Positions 21,332 to 30,648 of a DNA stretch of 64,000 bases are shown here, piece by piece. The stretch is from contig CAUYUJ010014561.1 in assembly GCA_963575745.1 (NCBI GenBank), forward strand, positions 77,001 to 141,000. Direction: 5' to 3'. The notes under the pieces are model-generated. The model was not told the origin of the DNA. It saw only the letters and a program-made list of their open reading frames with translations, and did not search any database. How positions within the stretch are numbered: the stretch's first letter is position 1; each line of letters begins with the position of its first letter. Origin of the DNA: Prorocentrum cordatum. Taxonomy: Eukaryota; Sar; Dinophyceae; Prorocentrales; Prorocentraceae. A program made the translations under genes and the position numbers.

Positions 21332-21382
21332 GACTCGAGGGACTTCGAGTCGCTGCAGCCCGCGCTGGTGCGTGAGATGTTC
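21332..21382 (+). CDS. BTB/POZ-domain protein, internal exon d
   Basis: A 51-nt exon (17 codons) encoding DSRDFESLQPALVREMF. This is the typical closing motif of many BTB domains (xSxxFxxLxPxLVxEhh). It follows LQAVQ of exon c without a gap in the family pattern. The acceptor is textbook: a run of C/T from 21300 ending CACCGCAG, then G. The proposed donor is GT (GTACAC) at 21383. The frame also remains open for VHAHGNGTRR beyond 21382, so the 3' border is not certain. Confidence 0.6.
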
Positions 21383-21474
21383 GTACACGCGCATGGCAAC
21401 GGCACGCGGCGGCAGGCAACAGGGGCGAGGAGGGAGGAAGGAGAAAAGATGAAAAACAGGAAGAGTACCTTATA

Positions 21475-21534
21475 GAATACGGCGTGCCGGGGTGCCTGGA
21501 GTGGTCCTTCCAGAAGTACCAGGATCGACTACAC
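21475..21534 (+). CDS. candidate exon (EYGVPGCLEWSF...)
   Basis: Encodes EYGVPGCLEWSFQKYQDRLH and ends exactly at GTAAGA (21535), a strong GT donor. The upstream CTTATAG at 21475 could serve as acceptor but lacks a good pyrimidine tract. No family recognised. If used, it would sit between exon d and the possible last exon of the BTB gene. Confidence 0.25.
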
Positions 21535-21712
21535 GTAAGAGTGGCCCTTCGACGGAGTGACCAGATGGTAAGGGCCCACTGGGATCCCGATCGTCGAACG
21601 CGGTGCGGAAGTAGCCTATTGCGCGCTTGTGTTTGGTCCCCCCGCGGCCCCCCAAAAAGCCGCGCGTAAAAAGTCACTCTTACCAAGGGTCACTCTTGCG
21701 TGTAGTCGACAG

Positions 21713-21814
21713 GAGCCCGCGCACGCGCCAGCCCAGATCGGCAGGAAGCGGCGCATCCGCACGAACCTGGCCGAAGCCGTGGCCTTCGGCTGCCAGAGGT
21801 TGGGTCGACTATAG
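21713..21814 (+). CDS. possible last exon of the BTB gene
   Basis: Acceptor TTGCGTGTAGTCGACAG before G at 21713; then EPAHAPAQIGRKRRIRTNLA, EAVAFGCQRLGRL and a TAG stop at 21812-21814. The basic, non-repetitive stretch RKRRIRTNLAEAVAFGCQ looks like real coding sequence, and a basic tail could act as a nuclear localisation signal. Phase 0 matches a GT donor at 21383, leaving a 330-nt intron. A further small coding-looking stretch, EYGVPGCLEWSFQKYQDRLH, at 21475-21534 ends at a perfect GTAAGA donor and might be an alternative exon between them. The assignment to the BTB gene is positional inference. Confidence 0.35.
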   Translation, partial: EPAHAPAQIGRKRRIRTNLAEAVAFGCQRLGRL

Positions 21815-22671
21815 CGAGCCCGCGAGACAGGGAAGGACGAGGAGGAGAGAGCAGGATCGGAGAGGGAGCACGAGCAGGATCGCAGTGGATCGAGGGCCCA
21901 GGGCCGAGAAACCGCGACCCCAGAACCTGGAGCAGGAGCGCGAGGACCCGAGGAGCCGAGCGCGACGTCTGAGCGGGCAGGGACGGCAGGGACCCGAGGA
22001 GGGATCGGGGAGGGCTCGGGAGCAGGAGGAGCGAGGAGCGAGGAGGAGCGCGAGCGAGTCGGAGTCGGAGCGAGCGAGGCCGGGGGGCCCAAAGGTGGGG
22101 AAGCAAGAGGAGAGACCCGCACGAGTGCTCCGGCGGACCTCTCCAGGGGCGCGGCCCGACCAGGAGCTCGGGGCGTCGCGCAACGGGGGGCGATGCAGGG
22201 GCGGCGGCAGCGGGGGTTGCAGAAAAGGAGCCCTTCGGGGCCCCTGCAGGAGCCTTTCAGGGCCCGGAAGTGGGCCCGTCAGGGCCCGAAGAGTGCACCC
22301 TCTCCCCCCCCCCACTGATCGCCCCTCCATTCAACGACGCTCCAGGATCTCGGCGCGAATCCGGCCGTGGCGCTCGAGGGCGAGGAAGAGGGAGGGATCG
22401 AGCAGGAGGGGGCGATAGAGAAAAAGAGAGAGAGAGAGAGAGGAGCGAGGAGCGAGGAGGAGCGAGCGAGAGAGGGACCGAAGGGCCCATACACCCGACG
22501 GTGAGGTGTTCCCACTGCGCGGCCCGGAAGTCCCGACCCCTCCCCAGGGGGACTTGTTTTGGGGGGCCCGGGGGGGCCCTTTCCCTGATGGCCCAGGGCC
22601 CGATGGCCGGCCCGAAAGGCTGAGGCCGAGGAAGCTGAAGCCGGCATTGCGTCGGACATCCTTCACCACCC

Positions 22672-22821
22672 ACCAAACCACCCCAACCCAACCCGAAGGC
22701 CTCAATTTACCCTCAACTTCCAGTGGGGGGGGGGTCGGGGAACATTGAGAAAACACACATGGACTCCGTACCCCCCGCAACCCGAAATTCGGGTCTTCGG
22801 GTTGGGTTGGGGTGGTCTGGT
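22672..22821. repeat. 27-bp inverted repeat (long hairpin)
   Basis: The left arm 22672-22698 (starting ACCAAACCACCCCAACCCAA) is the complement of the right arm 22795-22821 (ending GGGTTGGGGTGGTCTGGT), with one mismatch, across a 96-nt loop. The loop itself contains the 13-nt palindrome CCCGAAATTCGGG at 22781-22793. It could be a small TIR element or a structured transcript. 21815-22670 is a purine-rich GC region (GAG/CGAG words) with no recognised gene. Confidence 0.75.
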
Positions 22822-23239
22822 AGGTAGTCAATCCTGGGGCCGCAGGCGTGGCGGGGAGGGCGAGCTCGACTTCCGAGCGGGCAGGGTGGGCGAGGACCAG
22901 GGCGGGATCGAGGACAGATCTGGCAGGAGGAGCGAGCGAGCGAGCGGGGGACCCTCTGCTGGGGGGGGGGGCAGACGGGTCCACGGGTCTGTCCTGGGAT
23001 GCATTCTGACCAGAAGAATTTCGGGGATTCGCAGAGGGAGGGTTATCCCAAGGTGGGGCTGGGGAATGGGCCTACCCAGATGAGCCCGTTTCACGCGTCT
23101 CCTTCTCCCAGGGGCCGTCCCGAGCGGTTCTCCCTCCAACCCCACCTTTGTCCCTACCCCACTTTGTGCCCCCCCGAGAATTTAGAGGAGGATCCAGCCG
23201 TGGTGACGAGGATGTTCCAGGACGAGCAGCGTGTAAAAG

Positions 23240-23480
23240 ACTAGGAGGTGTCAATGCTTCTGCGCTGTCCCCCAAAAGGTCAAGGTCCTCTGCGCGTGCT
23301 TGCCTGTTGCAGGTCGCGGTCCTGGTGAGCCTGGCGAGCTGTCTCTTCTGGTTCACGGGTTGGCACTGTCGTTGCGTTGCAATGAGAAGAAGACGAAGAA
23401 GAAGACGAAATAAGCAAATAATAGTTCGTGAACGAGAGTAAGGTGAACGAACAACATGTGTAATAAGTAGCAATACCGAA
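23240..23480 (+). repeat. dispersed repeat (GTTGCAGGTCG family), copy 1
   Basis: Shares the order CTGTCCCCCAAAAGGTCAAG, GCCTGTTGCAGGTCG, GCCTGGCGAGCTGT, GGGTTGGCACTGTCGTTGCG, TTGCAATGAGAAGAAGACG with 23925-24140. About 75-80% alike by eye. No coding signal. Confidence 0.6.
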
Positions 23481-23649
23481 ATGAGAAGACGAAGAGGCAG
23501 GTGAACAGCAAACGACAAATAGGGACTTCATCGGTATGTGTCGTTCCCCCCCTGGCCGGGAGAGGCCAGGCCCGCGGCCGATGGCGGGCCCCGAAGGTCA
23601 AGATCCAGGGAGAGCGCCGGGATTGAAGACAACAGGTCGTCGGAGACTC

Positions 23650-23877
23650 AGCCGACCCCCCGCCCCCTCCCCCTCGGTCCCCCCCCCCTCGCCCTCGCTC
23701 CCCTCGCCCCTCCCCCCCTCCCCTCGCCCCCCCCCCCCCCCCTCCTCTCGCCCCCCTGCCCTCGCCCCCTTCCCCTCCCCTCGCTTCCCCCCCCCCTCGC
23801 CCCCCCCTTCGCCCCCCCCCCTCCCCTCCCCCCTCGCCCCCCCCCCCCCCCCCTCGCCCCTCCTCCCACCCCCCTGG
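23650..23877 (+). repeat. CCCCTCGCC-type C-rich low-complexity tract
   Basis: Degenerate 9-12-bp units CCCCTCGCCCC and CCCTCCCCCC with poly-C runs up to 16. The proline-rich frames are artefacts. Confidence 0.88.
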
Positions 23878-23924
23878 ACAGGGAGGGCAGCGTGTCCGTA
23901 CCTGTCCAAAGCAAAACGCGTGTC

Positions 23925-24140
23925 GGGTTTCGTGCCTCTGTCTTGTCCCCCAGGTCAACGTCCTCAGCGTGTGCCTGCCTGTTGCAGGTCGGTGCACGCT
24001 GCGGTGTTGATTCGCCTGGCGAGTTGTATCTTCACCTCGCTGCTTCCCGGGTTGGCATCGTCGTTGCGTTGCAAGGAGAAGAAGAATGATTATAATACTA
24101 AGAAGAAGAAGAAGACGAAGTACGTAGCACCAGGCAATTG
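23925..24140 (+). repeat. dispersed repeat (GTTGCAGGTCG family), copy 2
   Basis: Second copy of the unit at 23240-23480: TTGTCCCCCAGGTCAACGTC, GCCTGTTGCAGGTCG, GCCTGGCGAGTTGT, GGGTTGGCATCGTCGTTGCG, TTGCAAGGAGAAGAAGAATG. The two copies bracket the C-rich tract. Confidence 0.6.
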
Positions 24141-24222
24141 CGGATAAGAGTGAGGGGGCGGGCGTGGGCGACGCGGGCGTCGAGCCGGCGGACCTCGTGG
24201 CCCTCACGAATGCTAAAGAAGC

Positions 24223-25330
24223 TTGGAACGAATGCAAAAGAAGCTCGCCGCAGGCGCCGAAAATTTGGGGTGGGTCGCGGGGTGGGTCGCGGGTGGGTCG
24301 CGGGTGCGTCGCGGTGGGTCGCGGGTGGGTCGCGGGTGGGTCGCGGGTGGGTCGCGGGGTGGGTCGCGGGTTGGTCTCGGGGTGGGTCGCCGGTGGGTCC
24401 CGGGTGGGTCGCCGATGCAAAAGAAACCCGCCGCAGGCGCCGAAGTTTTGGCTTGTTCAGTGAACGTAGTTTAAGTCGCGGGTGGGTCGCGGGCTCTCCA
24501 CCTCCACCTGGAAGGAATTCAGAAACAGCCCGCCGCAGGCGCCGAAAATTTTGATTTGTACACTGAACGCGGTTTGGGTCGCGGGTGGGTCGCAGGTTCT
24601 TCACCTGGAACGACCTGGAACGAATGCAAAAGAAACCCGCCGCAGGCGCCGAAATTTTTGAGTGGGTCGCGAGGTGGGTCGCGGGTGGGTCGCGGGTGGG
24701 TCGCGGGGTGGGTCGCGGGTTGGTCTCGGGGTGGGTCGCCGGTGGGTCCCGGGTGGGTCGCCGATGCAAAAGAAACCCGCCGCAGGCGCCGAAGTTTTGG
24801 CTTGTTCAGTGAACGTAGTTTAAGTCGCGGGTGGGTCGCGGGCTCTCCACCTCCACCTGAAAGGAATTCAGAAACAGCCCGCCGCAGGCGCCGAAAATTT
24901 TGATGTGTACACTGAACGCGGTTTGGGTCGCGGGTGGGTCGCAGGTTCTTCACCTGGAACGACTTGGAACGAATGCAAAAGAAACCCGCCGCAGGCGCCG
25001 AAATTTTTGGGTGGGTCGCGGGGTGGGTCGCGGGTGGGTCGCGGGTGGGTCGCGGTGGGTCGCGGGTGGGTCGCGGGTGGGTCGCGGGTGGGTCACGGGG
25101 TGGGTCGCGGGTGGGTCACAGGTGGGTCGCCGTTGGCTCGCGGGATGGGTCGCCCGGGGGTTCTCGGGGTGGGTCGCGGGCGGGTCACGGGGTGGGTCGC
25201 GGGTGGGTCGCGGGTGGGTCGCGGGTGGGTCGCGGGGTGGGTCGCGGGTGGGTCGCGGTTTTGGTCGCGGGTGGGTCGCGGGTGGGTCGCGGGGTGGGTC
25301 GCGGGTGGGTCGCGGGGCGGGTCGCGGGTT
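24223..25330 (+). repeat. GGGTGGGTCGC 11-bp satellite with 349-bp higher-order unit
   Basis: The basic unit GGGTGGGTCGC (with GGGTCGCGGGT register) repeats tens of times. It is interrupted by a longer module containing AATGCAAAAGAAACCCGCCG, CAGGCGCCGAA, TTTGGCTTGTTCAGTGAACG, CTCTCCACCTCCACCTG and TGATTTGTACACTGAACGCG. The higher-order copy step is 349 bp (24412 to 24761; 24616 to 24965) with near-identity, so amplification is recent. Frames of Gly/Arg/Val on + and Pro/Thr/Asp on - are artefacts. Confidence 0.95.
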
Positions 25331-25336
25331 GGACGA

Positions 25337-25460
25337 CGACAACAAACAACAAACAACACACAACAGTCAACAATCAACAATCAACAAACAACAAACAACC
25401 AACAACAAACAACAAACAACAAACAGCAACAACAACAACGACAACAACATCAACAACAAG
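25337..25460 (+). repeat. (CAA)n-rich microsatellite
   Basis: CAACAAACAACAAACAAC repeats directly abut the 11-bp satellite. A second (CAA/CAG)n run is at about 25684-25738. Confidence 0.9.
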
Positions 25461-25779
25461 AATCCGCATCGCGGAATTCCACTTCAACCACGCACCCAGG
25501 GACAGTGAATGACCGTTCGGGTCAGCCCCTCACTCTGATGAAGCCGACATTTCCAAATAACAGTAGCCGTTTGTTTCAAAAGCCCCGGATAATCATTACA
25601 ATACTTATGACGATGATAAGAATTCATACTAATAACCATACGAAGAAGAATAAAACCATAATATGAACAACGAAAGCAACATCATCAACAACAACAACAA
25701 CAACAGCAGCAGCACCAGCACCAGCAACCGCAACAAACACTGTAAGACTGATCGCTCTTACCTGCTCGCGTGCCATTCA

Positions 25780-26440
25780 ACACGCATATCCTAAAACTTC
25801 GGTGCCCGCCCCTCTTCATATTCGATCGTACCCCCCCGGGGGTGTATTTTCTCTACCTGCCGCGTGTAATTGGTGCAGCCCCTGAAACATGGGAAGCGAA
25901 GACCTGTGGAAGGGGTAGGGAGAAGGATGGAGCACGGGATTAGCATGAGGGAGGCTAGGAGCAGAACACACGTGGCAGAACCAGACGGGCCCATCGGGCG
26001 GGTGGACCCTAACGGGCGGGTCGGGAAGGCGGGCCCGAGTGGCCAGGTCGAGAAGGCGTGATGTTGAAGCTTGAGTTCTGCATGAATCGCGAAGGGAGTT
26101 TGAGCGATGGCGCGATTCCCAAGTAAATCGTGAGAGAGGCCAAAACGAGAGCGTGATTCCTGAGTGTCGAGGGCGCGGAGTCTGAATAAGTTGAGAGGAA
26201 GTCCTACGCGAGAGCACGATTCCTGCAGAAAGTTTGAGAAAGTCCCGCGCGAGAGCGCGAGTTTGAAATTACTTGTGAGGAAGTATCAGGCGGGAACCGT
26301 TGTTGCTGTAGTTCGGGGCCCAACAACGTAGTTTGGTGGCACCACGCTTTGCCGAGTAAAAAACAAGGTTCTAGCCCCGAGCGGGGCACTTCAATTGAAA
26401 CATACAGTGGTTATCGGATGGGGGAGAGCAACAGTATATT
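25780..26440 (-). repeat. dispersed CGCG/GTT repeat, copy 4 (reverse orientation)
   Basis: Read on the - strand, the order matches the 12500-13120 copy: the (GTT)n run (the (CAA)n of 26458-26557 on +), CCCCATCCGATAACCACTGT, GCTCGGGGCTAGAACC, CGGAATCGTGCTCTCG-type modules, GGCGGGCACCGAAG and GTACGATCGAATATGAAG. An inverted insertion of the same unit. No coding capacity. Confidence 0.65.
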
Positions 26441-26457
26441 TTAAGAAATGAGCATTC

Positions 26458-26465
26458 GACATCAA

Positions 26466-26555
<90 letters not shown>

Positions 26556-26557
26556 CG
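26458..26557 (+). repeat. (CAGCAA)n and (CAA)n microsatellite
   Basis: CAACAGCAACAG then pure CAA, encoding poly-Gln in one frame. It belongs to the 5' side of the reverse-oriented dispersed repeat. Confidence 0.93.
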
Positions 26558-26627
26558 TATCGGTATCGGTATCTCTTCCTCTCTTGCGTGGGGGGGGGGG
26601 GGGGCACAAGATCACAAGCCACTCCCG

Positions 26628-26950
26628 GGGCGGATTCTTACCAGACGTTCGAGGAGAACCCAAGCCGTGCTGACGAGGACTCTCTCAGTTGAGCAGTGTA
26701 TCGGTACCTCTCCCCATCGCCCCTTGGGCCCTGAGCGGCCAGGCCGTCGGCCTCGAACTCTCCCGCCCCGCACGCTGGGGGAACCTCCCGGGGTGGATTC
26801 TGACCAGAACTTCGCGGGAGAATCCAGCCGTGGTGACGAGGACTCTCGAAGTCGAGCAGCTTATCGGCACCTCTTCCCCCCACCCCCCGTGGCCCGAAGC
26901 GACCAGGCCGGCGGCCTCGAGTTCTCCCACCTCACGCGCTGGGGGGACCT
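26628..26950 (+). repeat. 163-bp tandem duplication
   Basis: GGATTCTTACCAGACGTTCG at 26632 and GGATTCTGACCAGAACTTCG at 26795 start two ~163-bp units. Each contains CCAGCCGTGNTGACGAGGAC, ATCGGNACCTCT and CGAACTCTCCC or CGAGTTCTCCC. Related fragments occur at about 22998 and 23190 (GAGGAGGATCCAGCCGTGGT). No protein recognised. Confidence 0.7.
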
Positions 26951-26953
26951 CAG

Positions 26954-27009
26954 CGTGGCGCAGCTGCAGCGCGCGTGCGACGAGCGCGGGCTGCCGAGCT
27001 TCGGGGATC
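26954..27009 (+). CDS. candidate exon with SAP-like motif
   Basis: The frame reads LSVAQLQRACDERGLPSFGD. This matches the first helix-turn of the SAP fold (LxVxxLKxxLxxxGLPxxG), a small nucleic-acid-binding motif. A plausible acceptor is CTCACGCGCTGGGGGGACCT followed by CAG; a GA donor could follow CTTCGG. The second SAP helix is not seen locally, so it should be on another exon. It lies downstream of the BTB exons, but membership of that gene is unproven. Could be a chance similarity. Confidence 0.3.
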
Positions 27010-27579
27010 CCACCTGCCGCCCCCCGCGGGGGGAGGGGGGCTCCGCGCGGCGCCGCGCCACTCCCTGGGATCTCCCGCCCCGCCGCGAGGACTCTCGGGG
27101 GCAACGTCTGGGGGAGAGGCGCAGGCCACGGAGGGACGCGCGCAAGTCTCGGAAGCTTCTGGCGCTTCTTCCCTGAGGTCGCTGTCAGCTGCGCCTCGTC
27201 GAGGGCGCTCCCCGGGGTGCCCGGGCTCGCCCCGAGCGGCCCACGCGGAGCCGAGCTCTGACCCGAAAGCCGGGAGGCAGCGCCCCGGGGGTGCAGGCTC
27301 GGGGGGGGTGGACGCATCGCCCCCTAAACCGCCCACTCGTCGCCGGCGGGGGCCCAGTGGCCCACACCCCGCCCGGGAGGGTGCGGATGCTGCCGTCGGG
27401 GCCCGTCGCCGATTTCTCGGCGAGGCATCGCCGATGCAAGCTCGACGCTTCCCCCCTGAGCCGGTCGCCCCCCGGGTCGCTGGAGCAGGACGTCGACTGC
27501 ACCACCGATGTTCCCCAGAAGCGATTTTGTTCGTGGAATCTCGAGAACAGACGTAAGATGTCGATAGATCTACGCTTAA

Positions 27580-27732
27580 GTCGGGCATGTCCCTCTGCTG
27601 GGCGAAGTTTGGAAAAAATGGTCCCAGAATGGTCTGGGGACGATTTTCTTACCATGTCTGACTATCTTTGAACATGTGTTAAATCTTGCTGATGTGTCCT
27701 TCAGAATCCGCATGTAGGAGGACATGCCCGAC
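27580..27732. mobile_element. MITE-like TIR element, family A copy 1
   Basis: Family A ends are GTCGGGCATGTCCCTCTNCA on the left and TGTAGGAGGACATGCCCGAC on the right. This copy is 153 bp with the family core GGTCTGGGGACGATTTTCTT, ACCATGTCTGACTATCTTTG and AACATGTGT. Just after it, ATCTACAAACATTCG resembles ATCTACGAACAACGC after the next right end (28097), so about 364 bp have been duplicated. Confidence 0.8.
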
Positions 27733-27982
27733 CGAAATCTACAAACATTCGACGTATTGTTTGTGGATTCGACCAAAATGCCAATCTCGGGTAAATCAAT
27801 TGTGTAGCCCAAGTTTCTTGATGAGCGTCGGGGGTGCGTCACCCCCGCCGACAGCCCCACATCGGCCCTCGTCGCGAGCAGAAACCGCTCGCCGAAGGCG
27901 CTCCGACCCCCGTCGCGGCGCGACGACGAGGCGAGGTTGACCCCCGTCGGTGGGTTGACCCCCACGCTGATCAAGAAACCCA

Positions 27983-28096
27983 GAGTAGCCAATCTCCTGC
28001 CTGGTCGAGGCTCTACCATGTCTGACTATGTTGGAGTATGTGTCAGATATGGTTCGTCTGTCCTCCAAAACCCGCATGCAGGAGGACATGCCCGAC
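27983..28096. mobile_element. family A right-end fragment (copy 2)
   Basis: Contains CCATGTCTGACTATGTTGGA and the right end CATGCAGGAGGACATGCCCG. No left terminus is visible. It belongs to the 364-bp duplicated segment that also includes the first element's flank. Confidence 0.55.
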
Positions 28097-28311
28097 CGAC
28101 ATCTACGAACAACGCAGCGTTCGCGGATCCGACGAACATTCCAATCTCGGGCAGATCACAAGTGTGCAGTCCACCCCCTGCTCGCGTCGCCGCCCCGCGT
28201 CCTCTTCCAGGCTCGGCGCCGGCGCCCTCGCGAGGCTCCGCCTGCGCCTCCACGGGGCGGCCGCCCGAGAGTCGTGCTTCGCGGCCGGTCGGGTTGCGGG
28301 TCTCGGTTCGG

Positions 28312-28433
28312 GTCGGGCGTGCCCTCACACAGGGGGGCTTCCGGACGAAACATAAGAATCGCCAACAAATCGTCCCCAGGCTAGTTTTTTGATTGTTTCT
28401 TGAGTCGTCCTCCTGTCGAGGGGCAGGCCCGGC
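28312..28433. mobile_element. family A copy 3 (reverse orientation)
   Basis: GTCGGGCGTGCCCTCACACA at the left and CCTGTCGAGGGGCAGGCCCG at the right. The core TCGTCCCCAGGCTAGTTTTT is the complement of the family core, so this copy is inverted relative to the others. Confidence 0.7.
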
Positions 28434-28599
28434 TTGCGGCTGGTCTCGGGGGCCCGCCCGCCCTCCTGGGGGGTGCGACGGGCTCGAGGCGGCGCCCCGT
28501 GGCTGCAGCGGGAGCCCGTGCCGAGCGGCGCCCCGCTCGCCTGCAGGCCGCCCCTGGGGCTTCGGCGGCGTCGCCACGGCCAGCGCGACTGGTCTTCCT

Positions 28600-28772
28600 C
28601 CTCATCCTCCTCCTCCTCCTCCTCCTCCTCCTCCTCACTATCCTCCTTCTTGTCCCTCTCCCCTCCCTCCTTCTCCTCCTCTCTCCTCCTCCTCCTCCTC
28701 CTCCTCCTCCTCCTCCTCCTCCTCCTCCTCCTCCTCCTCCTCCTCCTCCTCCTCCTCCTCCTCCTCCTCCGT
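28600..28772 (+). repeat. (TCC)n microsatellite
   Basis: Pure TCC for about 110 bp after an imperfect stretch. It explains the poly-Ser/Pro frames on + and poly-Arg/Glu frames on -. 28775-29240 holds no recognised gene. Confidence 0.95.
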
Positions 28773-29242
28773 TCTCCTCGGGGTGAAGGATCAGGAGGGG
28801 GATGTGGGCGGGATTGGGGACGGGAAGGGGAGGGGGACGGATGACGAAGGGACAAATTCAGACCGCACGCGGGCCGAACGAAAGGGGGTGAGGGACAGGG
28901 AAAGGGGGGGGGTACGAAATCTGCCGCATGCATCTGGTTTCGGCCCCGCCGCCGGGCCCATTCCTCGATACACGGGCTCTTCCTGGCGCCGGGAGGCGTT
29001 GGGAAAATCGGCTACGTGAGCTGATTCTCTATTCTACCCGTAGCTATCCCCCCCTTTCGTTCCCCCCCGACATACACCATGCGGCGCGTGGGCATGAGCG
29101 CTGGCTCAAAGAAGAGCCTGGACCTTAGCTACACGCCAGGCCACTGGAGTCGACTCCCAGTGAGGAGCTGCACTTGTGCACTGGGAGCCAGGGGCAACAC
29201 AAGCGGGAACGGCGCGCAAGTGGGCCTCACTGGGACGACCAA

Positions 29243-29302
29243 GAGGAGGAAGAGGAGGAGGAGGAGGAGGAGGAGGAGGAGGAGGAGGAGGAGGAGGAGG
29301 AA
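29243..29302 (+). repeat. (GGA)n microsatellite
   Basis: Short GGA run flanked by unique sequence. It is followed at 29435-29480 by GTTTTGCCGATCGGCGCGGG and CCCTCGCACCC, a segment duplicated at 35908-35945. Confidence 0.9.
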
Positions 29303-29850
29303 GTGAGGAAGTGAGGAGAAATCCCATATACCCAAAATCAGGGGGCGTCCAGGGGTCTGGGGTCTCAGGGTTGGGCTTCTCGTGGAAGGCTTCTGGTGGT
29401 CGAGCCCCCAATCGTCGTCGTTTTCTTGTTCACTGTTTTGCCGATCGGCGCGGGCCCTCGCACCCCCCCTCTCATCTCACCTCCCCAACTCACCCCCCCC
29501 ATCGCACCCCCCCTCGCAGCCCGCCCTGCAAAACCTCAGGGATGCGGGGGGGGGGAGAACACTCCCGGAAGGGAAGCGGTTTTTGGAAGAGGAACGATAG
29601 ATCTCGCTAGGCCACATTATCCCAAAGGGCTGGTGGGATTGTGTTGAGCCGTGCTTGTGAACTAGATTGTTTCGCCAGGCACGCCAGCTGTTCCGAGAGG
29701 CCGAAGGCGTCCTTGCTCACGTTTGATGTATCGCCGTCGTTTCCATCGATTGGTCAAGCTCGGCTCTTGAGGGCCCTTGGTCGGGGGACGCTGGTCCACC
29801 TCTTTAACATGAGTTCGGGGGTCCTCTAGGAATGCCCCCTCAGCGGGGGC

Positions 29851-30271
29851 TTGTTCGAGGTGGCAGCCAATCCAGTCCTCTGGACATGTGCAAAACCATC
29901 CAGGTGCCAGAACACAGAACATGGCCAGATCAGGGTCTGCGCTGCTGATATTGCCGCGGTGGTTTTGACCCGCAAGGGCTACCGCGAGCTTGCCCGCACT
30001 TATCGGAATGCCAAAGCCCTTTGCAGCGTTGTGCCTGCAAGCCGCCGAGTGTTTCGCTCTCCCCATCGCTGGAAAGTTGGACGCTAAGCTTGAGAGTCAG
30101 ACGCGTGCGCTTCTTTCCGCTGCCGATCCCGACCGGTCCAACTTCTCTGTCTCCCCGCCCCCCGTTCTCTACCTCGGACGTTGGATTGGATTGGGCGCGG
30201 ACAACTGCAGGAACTGGCGTGACCCTCTGGCAAGGGCTGCCTTGAGGACGCGACCCATCGCCGACTGCTGA
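29851..30271 (+). CDS. unassigned coding-looking region (two frames)
   Basis: From about 29851 one frame reads AADIAAVVLTRKGYRELART and YRNAKALC. From about 30000 another frame reads AALCLQAAECFALPIAGKLD and AKLESQTRALLSAADPD. Both have balanced composition and helical periodicity and overlap around 30000-30030, so a single ORF with a frameshift is possible. No domain recognised. It could be a decayed retrogene. Confidence 0.22.
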
Positions 30272-30551
30272 CAGGATCTGACCACTGACAACTGATGTCG
30301 CGCTGTCCCTCTCTAGAGCTCTCGCTGTCACATCATGTGTCGCTCAGCTGCTTCCTCTAGGTCGGAGCCGAGCTGGGATGGACGGGACGCTGCTCGCCAA
30401 TGTCGTGCCCGCCCCTGCACTTCGCTATCATTACTGGCTCAAGTAAGAGAGCTTTGCTGGTCCTCGCAGAGAGCCTTACAGTGGAGCCGTCTGGTACGCG
30501 CTCTCAAAGTCGTCTTATCCTGTTTCGGGACTCGAAGCTCTCTTCGTTTTG

Positions 30552-30648
30552 CCAGGCAAGCCACGTCGGGTCGTGGCAAGACGCTGCACGAGATTACGCC
30601 GCGTGGGTGGACATGACAGAAGATGTCCTGGATGTTTGCATGCGAGCA
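30552..30648 (+). CDS. candidate exon (AARDYAAWVDMTEDVL...)
   Basis: An acceptor-like TTCGTTTTGCCAG before G and a GT donor after GAGCAG bracket ASHVGSWQDAARDYAAWVDM followed by TEDVLDVCMRA. The frame stays open both sides (30400-30753). Composition is protein-like but no family is recognised. Confidence 0.22.

Noticed and set aside
22346-22380. Possible small exon DLGANPAVALE after a strong pyrimidine tract ending TCCAG
   Set aside because: The acceptor is attractive, but the 11-residue peptide has no recognisable context and runs into a purine-rich low-complexity stretch.
24098-25508. RGWVAGGSRVGRG and PRPTRDPPATH repeat proteins
   Set aside because: Artefacts of the 11-bp GGGTGGGTCGC satellite; long on both strands and in several frames at once.
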